Shown here: piece by piece, positions 9,137 to 19,623 of the stretch
How the letters are laid out: the number at the start of each line of letters is the position of its first letter
How positions within the stretch are numbered: the first letter of the stretch is position 1
Assembly: GCA_000619965.1 (NCBI GenBank)
Contig: JHVD01000003.1
Span: 124,001-188,000 of the forward strand
DNA length: 64,000 nt
DNA from: Propionibacteriaceae bacterium P6A17
GTDB lineage: Bacteria; Actinomycetota; Actinomycetes; Propionibacteriales; Propionibacteriaceae
Direction of reading: 5' to 3'
Program-made: the position numbers and the translations under genes
Notes under the pieces: model-generated
What the model was told of the DNA's origin: nothing
Seen by the model: only the letters and a program-made list of their open reading frames with translations
Database searches by the model: none

Positions 9137-9478
9137 TCACCCTGCGAGGGCCGCGCGGTCGTCGTCGGGCAGCTTCCGGAGGAACTCCTGCACCGCGGCA
9201 CGGCGAACCTCGTCGTCGAGCGGCTCCAGCAGTGCGGCCATCTCCTTGGCAGCGACGACGTGCTGCGGCTCCGCCGGGCGGTACTGCCAGGCCCGCCCGA
9301 CCAGCTCGCGCGTCGTCATGCCCTTCTTCGCGAGGCGGTCGAGCACCGTCATGACGGTGGTGTAGGCCAGCTCGCGCTCCTCACCCATCTTCTGGTGGAC
9401 GTCCGCGACGGTGCACGGCGCGTCGGCGGCCCACAGCAACTCCATGACCCGTTGCTCCAACTGCCCGCGCGAACTCAT
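9137..9478 (-). CDS. BlaI/MecI/CopY-type winged-helix repressor
   Basis: 113 residues from MSSRGQLEQRVMELLW. The helix-turn-helix spans roughly residues 8-65 (TVADVHQKM...LAYTTVMTVLDRLAKKGMTTRELVGRAWQYRP), the standard BlaI pattern, followed by a dimerising helical tail. ATG codons at 9490 and 9487 are possible starts. I prefer 9478 because TATGAT sits 7 bases before it, the geometry of a leaderless actinobacterial promoter, and no Shine-Dalgarno site is present. No BlaR-type protease-sensor gene is adjacent. It diverges from cydAB, and two matching dyads in the 196-bp spacer suggest it represses cytochrome bd and itself. That link is inferred. Confidence 0.85.
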   Translation of the reverse strand: MSSRGQLEQRVMELLWAADAPCTVADVHQKMGEERELAYTTVMTVLDRLAKKGMTTRELVGRAWQYRPAEPQHVVAAKEMAALLEPLDDEVRRAAVQEFLRKLPDDDRAALAG

Positions 9479-9532
9479 GGGGATCATCATAGATTGGCTC
9501 GGCCATGAGGACCCCGCGTGCGTCCCGAATAC

Positions 9533-9549
9533 TGCGACGTGATGTAGTA
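9533..9549. promoter_or_regulatory. Operator-like dyad, site 1 (repressor side)
   Basis: TGCGACGTGATGTAGTA. It fits TNCGAC-N5-GTAGTA, the same pattern as the site at 9648-9664 and close to the TAC/GTA dyads bound by BlaI-type repressors. It lies 55 bp upstream of the preferred repressor start. Confidence 0.5.
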
Positions 9550-9637
9550 GGTGGCAAGAATCGCATATCGTGTACCACCACGCCCCCGCCCGCGACGACC
9601 GACATCGGCCGCCATCTGGGTGGACGGTCGCCGAAAG

Positions 9638-9667
9638 TTGGCCGTTGTACGACTGTACGTAGTAACC
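9638..9667 (+). promoter_or_regulatory. cydA promoter overlapped by operator-like dyad, site 2
   Basis: TACGACTGTACGTAGTA (9648-9664) is a near-perfect dyad, TACGAC-N5-GTAGTA. It overlaps a candidate promoter with -35 TTGGCC (9638-9643), an 18-bp spacer and -10 TAACCT (9662-9667), 7 bases before the cydA ATG, implying a leaderless mRNA. A repressor bound here would occlude RNA polymerase. Confidence 0.5.
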
Positions 9668-9674
9668 TGCGGCC

Positions 9675-11207
9675 ATGGATCCAGTGACCCTTGCACGGTG
9701 GCAATTCGGGATCACCACCGTCTACCACTTCTTGTTCGTCCCAATCACCATCGCACTGTCGATGTTGGTGGCTGTCCTGCAGACCATCTGGGTGCGCACC
9801 GGGCAGGAGCGATTCCTGCAGCTCACCAAGTTCTTCGGAAAACTCTTCCTCATCAACTTCGCGCTCGGCGTCGTCACCGGCATCGTGCAGGAGTTCCAGT
9901 TCGGCATGAACTGGTCGGAGTACTCGCGCTTCGTCGGCGACATCTTCGGCGCACCGCTCGCGCTCGAGGCGCTGCTCGCGTTCTTCCTCGAGTCCACGTT
10001 CATCGGCCTGTGGATCTTCGGCTGGGACAAGCTGCCGAAGAAGCTCCACCTCGCCACCATCTACGCGGCCGCGATCGGCACGATGCTGTCGTCGATCTTC
10101 ATCCTGGCAGCCAACTCGTGGATGCAGAACCCCGTCGGCTCGGTCTTCAACGTCGGGACCCAGCGGGCGGAGATCGACGGCGTCTCCGGCTTCTTCGCGC
10201 TCTTCACCAACCCGGTGTTCATCGCAACATTCCTCCACACCCTCACCGCGGCCTACATGGTGGCCGGCGGCCTCATCTGCGGCATCGCGGGCTGGCACCT
10301 GGCGCGCGCCAACGGGCGCGTCCGCGACGGCCAGTTGGGCGAGGCCGACGCCCACATCGACACCTGGCGCTGGGCGACGAAGTTCGGCGCCTGGGTGATG
10401 CTCGTCGCGTCCGTCGGCGTCATCATCTCCGGTGACCTCCAGGCGAAGGCCATCGCGCAGACGCAGCCCATGAAGCTCGCCGCCGCCGAAGGCCTCTTCG
10501 AGACGAAGACGAACGCCCCGTTCTCGATCCTGACGATCGGCGACCGCGAAGCCACCGAGGCGGTCTTCGAGCTCTCGGTGCCCGGCCTGCTGTCCATCCT
10601 CGCCGGCTCGGATGAGGTCAAGGGCATCAACGAACTCGACGAGCGCTTCAAGCAGGAGGGCTACTTCATGGCCGACGAGGGCCGCCAGAAGCTGCAGGAG
10701 CAGGTCTACCAGGCGGTCAAGGACGGCACGATCAGCCCCGAGATCCAGAAGTCCTACATGGACGTCAGCTACCGTCCCGACATCATCGTCAGCTACTGGA
10801 CCTTCCGCATCATGATGGGCCTCGGATTCGTCGCGATGGCGATCGCCGCGTTCGTGCTGTGGTCGCTGCGCAAGGGACGCAACCCGCTGCCGTCGAAGCT
10901 CATCACCTTCGCCGCATTCGCCCTGCCGCTGCTGCCCCTGGCCGCCAACTCGTTCGGCTGGATCTTCACCGAGATGGGACGCCAGCCGTGGATCGTCGTC
11001 GGTGTCCTCCCCACCGCCACCGCAGTGTCCCCGACGGTCAGCGTCGGCGAAGTCCTGTTCTCCATGATCGTCTACACGCTCCTCTACGGCGGCCTCGCCG
11101 TCCTCGAAGTGTGGCTCTTCCTCAAGTACGTGAAGAAGGGCCTGCCCGAGGTCGGACCCGTCGAGGTGAATGACGATCCCGACAAGCCCATGAGCTTCGC
11201 GTACTGA
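9675..11207 (+). CDS. cydA: Cytochrome bd ubiquinol/menaquinol oxidase subunit I
   Basis: 510 residues, multi-span membrane protein and catalytic haem subunit of the bd terminal oxidase, reducing O2 to water with quinol. The start MDPVTLARWQFGITTVYHFLF carries the haem b595 ligand His in YHFLFVP. The helix with EALLAFFLEST supplies the conserved acidic haem/proton-path residues. The quinol-loop region is of the short type seen in Actinobacteria. The predicted transcript is leaderless (TAACCT 7 bases upstream, no Shine-Dalgarno site). cydB follows after 14 bp, so the two form an operon. Confidence 0.96.
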   Translation: MDPVTLARWQFGITTVYHFLFVPITIALSMLVAVLQTIWVRTGQERFLQLTKFFGKLFLINFALGVVTGIVQEFQFGMNWSEYSRFVGDIFGAPLALEALLAFFLESTFIGLWIFGWDKLPKKLHLATIYAAAIGTMLSSIFILAANSWMQNPVGSVFNVGTQRAEIDGVSGFFALFTNPVFIATFLHTLTAAYMVAGGLICGIAGWHLARANGRVRDGQLGEADAHIDTWRWATKFGAWVMLVASVGVIISGDLQAKAIAQTQPMKLAAAEGLFETKTNAPFSILTIGDREATEAVFELSVPGLLSILAGSDEVKGINELDERFKQEGYFMADEGRQKLQEQVYQAVKDGTISPEIQKSYMDVSYRPDIIVSYWTFRIMMGLGFVAMAIAAFVLWSLRKGRNPLPSKLITFAAFALPLLPLAANSFGWIFTEMGRQPWIVVGVLPTATAVSPTVSVGEVLFSMIVYTLLYGGLAVLEVWLFLKYVKKGLPEVGPVEVNDDPDKPMSFAY

Positions 11208-11221
11208 GAGGGGTCGAAGAG

Positions 11222-12289
11222 ATGTTGTTGCTTGAGACCACGGTTCCCACGTTCACCCTGATCTGGTTCCTCCTCGTGGCGGTCCTCTGGATCGGCTACT
11301 TCTTCCTGGAGCTCTTCGACTACGGCGTCGCCATGCTGATCAAGCTGCTCGGCAAGGACGACAAGGAGAAGCGCGTCGTCGTCAACACGATCGGCCCCCT
11401 CTGGGACGGCAACGAAGTGTGGCTGCTCACCGCCGGTGGCGCCATGTTCGCGGCCTTCCCCGGCTGGTACGCGTCGCTGTTCTCCGGCCTCTACCTGCCG
11501 CTGCTGCTCGTGCTCATCGGCCTGATCCTGCGCGGGGTGGCGTTCGAGTACCGCTCGAAGCACCACACGTCGCAGTACCGCAGCATGCTCGACTGGTTTG
11601 CCGCGATCGGCTCCTTCCTGCCGGCCCTCGTGTTCGGCGTCGGATTCGCCAACTTCGTCTCCGGCCTGCCCAACGACGGCAAGCTCTGGAACGGCAACTT
11701 CTTCGGGCTGTTCATGCCGTTCGCCCTCGTCGGCGGCCTGATGCTCGTCGCGATCGCGCTGTTCCACGGCTCCGCGTTCCTCGCGCTCAAGACGAGCGGC
11801 GTCATCCACGACCGCGCCAAGGCCTTCGGATCCAAGGTGGGCCTCGTCGCGCTCGCACTGACCGCGATCTTCGTGATCTGGCAGAACGTCGCCTACCCCG
11901 CCAAGAGCGAGTTCGGCAACTTCTCGGCGATCACCTGGACCACCGGCCTCCTCACCATCGTCCTCATGGGCCTCGCGGTCCTCATGGTGACGAAGGAGCG
12001 CGACGGCTGGGCGTTCCTGTTGACCGGCCTGTCGATCGTGACGCTGTTCGTCGGCATCTTCTTCAAGATGTACGGCAACATCGGCTTCGCGCAGGACGAA
12101 TCCGTCGACGTGATGCAGCGGCTCAACATGGTCACCGCCGCCTCCTCCGAGACGACCCTGCAGATCATGACCGTCGCCGCCGTGATCTTCGTGCCGATCG
12201 TCCTCGCCTACCAAGGCTGGAGCTACTGGGTATTCCACAAGCGCATCAGCACGAAGTCGATCCCCGACGACGTCGAGACTGCGGCCTGA
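11222..12289 (+). CDS. cydB: Cytochrome bd oxidase subunit II
   Basis: 355 residues, eight or so hydrophobic helices. It has typical CydB landmarks: WFLLVAVLWIGYFFLELFDYGV at the start, IGPLWDGNEVWLLTAGGAMFAAFP, and a C-terminal EIMTV-like segment (TTLQIMTVAAVIFVPIVLAYQGWSYWVF). It partners CydA in the bd oxidase and shares its transcript (14-bp spacing). A hairpin just downstream separates it from cydDC. Confidence 0.95.
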   Translation: MLLLETTVPTFTLIWFLLVAVLWIGYFFLELFDYGVAMLIKLLGKDDKEKRVVVNTIGPLWDGNEVWLLTAGGAMFAAFPGWYASLFSGLYLPLLLVLIGLILRGVAFEYRSKHHTSQYRSMLDWFAAIGSFLPALVFGVGFANFVSGLPNDGKLWNGNFFGLFMPFALVGGLMLVAIALFHGSAFLALKTSGVIHDRAKAFGSKVGLVALALTAIFVIWQNVAYPAKSEFGNFSAITWTTGLLTIVLMGLAVLMVTKERDGWAFLLTGLSIVTLFVGIFFKMYGNIGFAQDESVDVMQRLNMVTAASSETTLQIMTVAAVIFVPIVLAYQGWSYWVFHKRISTKSIPDDVETAA

Positions 12290-12308
12290 TCCATCCCCCG
12301 TTGAGTGC

Positions 12309-12352
12309 CTGTGGGGCGGCGTCCAAGCGGACGACCGCCCCGCAGTCGTTTT
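12309..12352 (+). terminator. Hairpin after cydB
   Basis: Arms TGTGGGGCGG..GTCC and GGAC..CCGCCCCGCAG around AAGC (12309-12345), followed by TCGTTTT: a rho-independent terminator. The 263-bp gap 12290-12552 holds this and otherwise nothing recognisable. cydDC may therefore have a separate promoter, though I cannot point to one. Confidence 0.6.
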
Positions 12353-12552
12353 CAGGCGCCGACGGGCTCACTGCCGTGGGGCGGTCGGGCAGATCGACCA
12401 GCCTCGGGCGCGGCCACCACTGGTGGCGCTGAATCCACCCCCATTACCGCCTCCACCGGCCTGGCAACGCTGTTCGATGCACCCGAGGTCCGTGGATTTC
12501 CGGAAGCGGCCCCAACGAGCGCCACCACCACAAAAGTGGAAGACTGGCTCCG

Positions 12553-14166
12553 ATGCCCGGACCGATCCACCCCCGACTCCTCCAACGAGCGCGCGCGACC
12601 CGCCGCTACCTCGTCGCGTCGGTGGCCGTAGGGCTGGCGACGGCGGCACTGCTCGTCGCGCAGGCCTGGCTGATCGCCCGCGGGGTGACGTCGACATTCG
12701 CCCTCCGGCGCCTCCCCGACGACTGGCCACGGCTCATCGGGGCACTCGCCGCAGTGTTCCTCGCCCGCGCGGCGCTGTCGTGGCTCAACGCCTGGCTGTC
12801 GCACCGCGCGTCAGCCGCGGTGAAGTCGCAGCTCCGACGCGACGTACTCACCGCCCACCTCCACACCCCCGTCGGGGGCGCGAGTTCGTCGTCGCTGATG
12901 CGGCTCATCACGCGCGGCCTCGACGACCTCGACGGCTACTTCTCCAAGTACCTCCCCCAGCTCGGGCTCGCGGCCACGGTGCCGTTGGTCGTCGGGGGCG
13001 TCGTGCTGTTCACCGACGTGACCTCGGCGATCATCATGGCCATCACGCTGCCGCTGATCCCGCTGTTCATGGCGCTCATCGGCTGGACCACCGAGAAGGC
13101 CACCAAACGCTCATTCGCCGTCGCCGACCGCCTCGCCAACCACTTCGCCGACCTCATCGCCGGCCTACCCACCCTTCAGGCGTTCGCCCGCGCCCGCGCC
13201 CAACGCCACGGCGTCGAACTCAGCGAGCAGCAATACCAAGAGGCGACGATGCGGGTGCTGCGCGTGTCGTTCCTGTCGGCGCTCGCCCTCGAACTGCTGG
13301 CGTCCCTGTCGGTGGCGGTCATCGCCGTCACGATCGGCTTCCGGCTCGTGTTCGACGAGGTCAGCTTCTTCACCGCACTGTTCGTGCTCGTGCTCGCCCC
13401 CGAGGCATACCTGCCGGTGCGCATGGTCGGCACCCACTTCCACGACTCCGCCGACGGGGTCGCCGCCGCCGACGCCGCATTCGCCATCATCGACGCCGCC
13501 CCGACCGCCCGCGGCACCGCCCAAGCCCCGACGACGGGCCCCCTGCGCTTCGAGCGGGTCGGCTTCACGTACCCCGACGCCACCGGCCCCGTCCTGCACG
13601 ACTTCACCCTCGAGGTCGCCCAGGGGGAGGTCGTCGCCCTCGCCGGCACGTCCGGCGTCGGGAAGTCGACGGCACTCGCGCTCGCACTCGGATTCCTCAC
13701 CCCCGACGACGGCGAGCTGCTCGTCGGAGGCGTGCCGATGTCGACGATCGACCCAGCCTCGTGGCGGGCGCAGGTGGCCTACGTCGCCCAGGACCCAGGG
13801 CTGGTGCGCGGCGACGTCGCCGCCAACGTCCGCCTCGGCGCACCCGACGCCACCGACGCCGACATCGCCGAAGCGCTCGCCCTCGCCGGCGCCGAGTTCG
13901 GGCCGGACAAGGTCGTCGCCGACGACGGCGAGGGCCTGTCCGCGGGCGAGCGACGACGCGTGGCACTCGCCCGCGCCCTGCTGCGCATCCGCCACGGCGC
14001 CCGGTGGCTGATCCTCGACGAACCCACCGCCGGCCTCGACTCCGACCACGAAGCGCGCGTCATCGACGCCGTCCGCAACACCGGCGCCGCCGCGCTCATC
14101 GTCACGCACCGCCCCGCCGTGCTCGACGCCGCCGACCGCGTCGTCGAATGGGAGGCGGCCCGATGA
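12553..14166 (+). CDS. cydD: ABC transporter subunit for cytochrome bd assembly, CydD
   Basis: 537 residues, half-transporter of the CydDC thiol exporter needed to mature bd oxidase. The N-terminal membrane domain spans residues 20-300. The nucleotide-binding domain has Walker A GTSGVGKST, signature LSAGERRR (the usual LSGGQ is altered, as is common in CydD) and Walker B WLILDEPTAGLD with switch His in VTHRPAV. It lies immediately upstream of cydC with a 4-base ATGA overlap, so translation is coupled. Placement just after cydAB supports the call over other exporters. Confidence 0.93.
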   Translation: MPGPIHPRLLQRARATRRYLVASVAVGLATAALLVAQAWLIARGVTSTFALRRLPDDWPRLIGALAAVFLARAALSWLNAWLSHRASAAVKSQLRRDVLTAHLHTPVGGASSSSLMRLITRGLDDLDGYFSKYLPQLGLAATVPLVVGGVVLFTDVTSAIIMAITLPLIPLFMALIGWTTEKATKRSFAVADRLANHFADLIAGLPTLQAFARARAQRHGVELSEQQYQEATMRVLRVSFLSALALELLASLSVAVIAVTIGFRLVFDEVSFFTALFVLVLAPEAYLPVRMVGTHFHDSADGVAAADAAFAIIDAAPTARGTAQAPTTGPLRFERVGFTYPDATGPVLHDFTLEVAQGEVVALAGTSGVGKSTALALALGFLTPDDGELLVGGVPMSTIDPASWRAQVAYVAQDPGLVRGDVAANVRLGAPDATDADIAEALALAGAEFGPDKVVADDGEGLSAGERRRVALARALLRIRHGARWLILDEPTAGLDSDHEARVIDAVRNTGAAALIVTHRPAVLDAADRVVEWEAAR

Positions 14167-15752
14167 TCCGCTTCATGCGCGACCTCCTCCGCGCCGTCCC
14201 CGGCGCGCGCTGGCGCTTCGCGCTGGCCGTGTTCCTCGCCGCCGCAGCCTCCGGCTCGTCGGTGGCGCTCATGGGCGTCTCCGCCTGGCTGATCTCTCGC
14301 GCCGCCGAGTTCCCACCCGTCCTCTACCTGCAGGCCGCGGCCGTCGGGGTGCGCGCCTTCGGCGTCGGACGCGGCGCCGCCCGCTACGCCGAGCGCCTCG
14401 TCGGACACCAGGTGGCCCTCCAAGTCGTGGGGGTGCTGCGCGCCCGCACCTACGACGCCCTCGCCCGCACCACCCTCATCGGCCGCCGCGTGGGCGACCT
14501 CCTCACCCGCGTCGTCACCGATGTGACGGCCATCCAGGACATCGTCGTGCGCGTGGCCCTGCCCGTGCTGTCGGCGTCGCTGGTGATCGTCGGCGCGACG
14601 GCCATCCTCGGCACCTTCAACCCCGCCTCCGCCGCCGTGCTGTTCGTGACGGCGATCGCCGCAGGCATCCTCGTGCCGTGGCTGGCGCAACGCATGTCGA
14701 TGCAGGTCGACCGCGCCTCCGTCGCCACCCGCGGCCGGCTCGCCGACGGGGCTCGCGAACTCGCCCTCGTCGGCCCCGACCTCCTCGCCAACAACGCCGA
14801 CCGCCGCGCCCTCGACGACATCCTCGCCGTCGACGACGAACTACGCCGCCAAGAGGAACGCGGCGCCTGGGTGCGCGGCCTCGCCACCGCCGCGCAGATC
14901 GTCGCCGCCGGGATCGCCGTCGTCGCCGCCTTGTGGATCGGCGGGGAGGCCGTCGCCGCCGGCACCCTCAAGCCGCGCCTGCTGGCCGTGCTCGTCCTCA
15001 CCCCGTTGGCCCTGCACGAGGTGTTTCAGGACTTCACCAAGGCCGCCCAGACCATGACCCGCGCCAAGGCCGCCGTCGCGCGCGTCCAGGAAGTCCTCGA
15101 CGCCGAACCCGTCGGCACCGGCGACGTGCTGCCCGGCGACGGGGTGCGGGTACGGCTCGACGACGCCACCGTCGGCTGGCCCGGCGGCGCGGTCGTCCAG
15201 GAGCACGTCACCCTCACGGTGGCGCCCGGGGAGCGGGTGGCGCTCGTCGGCCCCTCCGGGGTGGGCAAGACCACCATCGCCGCGACGATCATGGGCCTCA
15301 TCCCGCCACTGGCCGGCACCGTCGAGCGCGCCGGCCGCGTCGGCTACCTCGCCCAGGACGCGCACATCTTCGCCACCACCGTCGCCGAGAACGTCCGCAT
15401 CGGAGACAAGGACGCCACCGACGACGACGTCGCCTCCGCCCTGCGCCGGGCCGGGCTCGCGCTGCCGCTGGATCGGCTGATCGGCGAGGAGGGTTCGACG
15501 TTGTCGGGGGGCGAACGGCGGCGCCTCGCGTTGGCGAGGGTGCTCGTCGCCGAACGCGACCTCATCATCCTCGACGAACCCACCGAACACCTCGACCACG
15601 ACACCGCCACCGCCCTCATGGCCGACGTGTGGGAGGCTGCGGCGCGGCACCCGGTGCTGGTCATCACGCACGACGAGGCGGTGATGGCCGCCTGCGACCG
15701 CGTCATCACGCTGAGCGCCTCGAACCGCCCAACCTCCACGTCGATAGAGTGA
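14163..15752 (+). CDS. cydC: ABC transporter subunit for cytochrome bd assembly, CydC
   Basis: 529 residues from the ATG at 14163 (MIRFMRDLLRAVPGARWRFA) that overlaps the cydD stop. The open frame extends far upstream of this, but that part is antisense-like Arg/Pro-rich sequence and is not coding. Six membrane helices come first, then the nucleotide-binding domain with Walker A GPSGVGKTT, signature TLSGGERRR, Walker B LIILDEPTEHLD and switch His in ITHDEAV. It forms the heterodimer with CydD. The next gene starts in a GTGA overlap with its stop codon. Confidence 0.93.
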   Translation: MIRFMRDLLRAVPGARWRFALAVFLAAAASGSSVALMGVSAWLISRAAEFPPVLYLQAAAVGVRAFGVGRGAARYAERLVGHQVALQVVGVLRARTYDALARTTLIGRRVGDLLTRVVTDVTAIQDIVVRVALPVLSASLVIVGATAILGTFNPASAAVLFVTAIAAGILVPWLAQRMSMQVDRASVATRGRLADGARELALVGPDLLANNADRRALDDILAVDDELRRQEERGAWVRGLATAAQIVAAGIAVVAALWIGGEAVAAGTLKPRLLAVLVLTPLALHEVFQDFTKAAQTMTRAKAAVARVQEVLDAEPVGTGDVLPGDGVRVRLDDATVGWPGGAVVQEHVTLTVAPGERVALVGPSGVGKTTIAATIMGLIPPLAGTVERAGRVGYLAQDAHIFATTVAENVRIGDKDATDDDVASALRRAGLALPLDRLIGEEGSTLSGGERRRLALARVLVAERDLIILDEPTEHLDHDTATALMADVWEAAARHPVLVITHDEAVMAACDRVITLSASNRPTSTSIE

Positions 15753-17059
15753 CCACCGTGGATCGACGACTGAGGGTGGCACAGTTCACCGACAACTACG
15801 GGCCCGGCTCGAACGGCCTGATGGTGGCGGTGCAGCAGTTGGAAGGCAACCTGCTCGATGCCGGGCACGAGGTGATCGTCGTCGCCCCCGCCGCCAAGGG
15901 CGTCAACCCCCACCACGGCCGCGAGGGCCGCACCGAGCTGCGCCTACCGAGCGTGAAGGTGCCGCGCATGCCCACCCGTGTGGCCAACGGTCGCCACTTC
16001 GAGCGCACCATCGACCGTCTTGCCCAACTGCGTCCCGACGTCCTCCACGTCCACGGCTTCGGCACGGTCGGCGCGCTCGGCATGATGGCGGCGCAGCGCC
16101 TCGGTGTGCCGATGATGCTCACCTGGCACACCGACTTCGACGCCTACGCCGACCACTATGCCTCCGTCCTGCCGCTGCTGACGGTGGTGCTGAAGTCGTT
16201 CGCGAAATTCTCCCGCGGCGGCATCATCGACGGCGAGGACCTCAAGGCGGCTGAGATCCGCTACGAGGACCGCGGCAAGTCCACCGCCTCGCTGCTGGGA
16301 CTCTGCGCGAAGATGCTGGAGAGCGCCGATCTCGTCACCACCCCCAGTCCCAAGACCCTCCACCGCTGTCTGCAGATCGCCCCCGACGCGCGCGTGCTGT
16401 GCGTACCCAACGGCGTCGATCCGCTCCCGCCCGGCCCTCCCCCGCTGCCCCGCGGCGACGGCCCGCTCGTGCTGTATGCCGGGCGGATCGCCCCTGAGAA
16501 GGGGCTTCCGCTGCTGGTCGACGCCTTTGAGCTCGTCACCGCCCAGCGCCCGGACGCGCAGCTCATGGTGGTCGGTGACTGGCAGCGCTACCCGAAGATC
16601 GCCCGCAGGCTCGCCGCCGCCCGCGACCGCGGCTACTGCATCCTGCCCGGGGAACAGCGGCGCGAGGCCCTCGGCGCCTTCTACGGCATGGCCGATGCGT
16701 TCGCGTTCCCCAGCCAGACCGACACGCAGGCGCTCGTCCTGCACGAGGCCGCGCTCGCAGGCCTCCCGATCGTCGCCGTCGATCACGAACTCCAACTCGT
16801 CCTCGAACCCGGCATCAACGGCGAGCTCGCCCGCCCCACTCCGGCCTCGCTCGCGGCGGCGCTGATGCGTGTCATCCGGCGCCTGGACGACCCCGCTTGG
16901 AAGGCCCAGGCGTCGCAACGCTCGATCGAACTGGCAAGTCAGTGGTCGGTTCAGTCGCAGGCCGAGGAGATGCTGCGCCTGTACGGGTTGGTGGCTGACG
17001 GGCACGGGGCCGAGGCGTTCGCCTCGGCCCCCGCCCAGCGGGGATCAACCGCCACCTAA
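15749..17059 (+). CDS. Glycosyltransferase family 4 (GT-B fold)
   Basis: 436 residues. The GTG start at 15749 overlaps the cydC stop (GTGA), so it is translated with cydDC. The N-terminal Rossmann-like half has RVAQFTDNYGPGSNG and HVHGFGTVG. The C-terminal donor domain has LYAGRIAPEKGLPLLVDAF and the EX7E-type segment LVLHEAALAGLPIVAVDHE. The architecture matches GT4 enzymes that mannosylate or glucosylate diacylglycerol or phosphatidylinositol in actinobacteria. The substrate cannot be told. Its coupling to the bd oxidase assembly genes is unusual and may simply be transcriptional hitch-hiking. Confidence 0.85.
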   Translation: MTTVDRRLRVAQFTDNYGPGSNGLMVAVQQLEGNLLDAGHEVIVVAPAAKGVNPHHGREGRTELRLPSVKVPRMPTRVANGRHFERTIDRLAQLRPDVLHVHGFGTVGALGMMAAQRLGVPMMLTWHTDFDAYADHYASVLPLLTVVLKSFAKFSRGGIIDGEDLKAAEIRYEDRGKSTASLLGLCAKMLESADLVTTPSPKTLHRCLQIAPDARVLCVPNGVDPLPPGPPPLPRGDGPLVLYAGRIAPEKGLPLLVDAFELVTAQRPDAQLMVVGDWQRYPKIARRLAAARDRGYCILPGEQRREALGAFYGMADAFAFPSQTDTQALVLHEAALAGLPIVAVDHELQLVLEPGINGELARPTPASLAAALMRVIRRLDDPAWKAQASQRSIELASQWSVQSQAEEMLRLYGLVADGHGAEAFASAPAQRGSTAT

Positions 17060-17133
17060 CCCTCAACTCACACTCGATGCCGAATCAGGGCCGAAACAGG
17101 CCCTTTCCGCCCATCGAGTGTGAGCTCAGGGTT
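17058..17133. terminator. Nested inverted repeat, probable bidirectional terminator
   Basis: Outer arms AACCCTCAACTCACACTCGATG (17058-17079, beginning in the GT4 stop codon) and its near-complement at 17112-17133 pair over 20 of 22 bases or so. An inner hairpin GGGCC-GAAACA-GGCCC (17088-17103) followed by TTT lies between them. It separates convergent genes (GT4 and ligA) and could end both transcripts. The outer dyad is longer than a normal terminator needs. The rest of the gap (17134-17283) shows nothing. Confidence 0.6.
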
Positions 17134-17283
17134 CGCACCCCGCCGGACCCCCGCTGGGCTTGACCCGGGACCCACCACCCGCGGGCCGACACCCAACACA
17201 TCCTCCAACCAGGCCAAACCCGAGACCACCCCGGAAGCGGCCAGGAACACCCAAGCCACACCCGATCAGGACACCCACCAGGA

Positions 17284-19623
<2,340 letters not shown>

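Noticed and set aside
12423-14162. Long open frame running into cydC from upstream
   Set aside because: It overlaps the clear cydD gene in another frame and encodes only Arg/Pro/Ala-rich sequence without motifs, as expected for a shadow frame in high-GC DNA.
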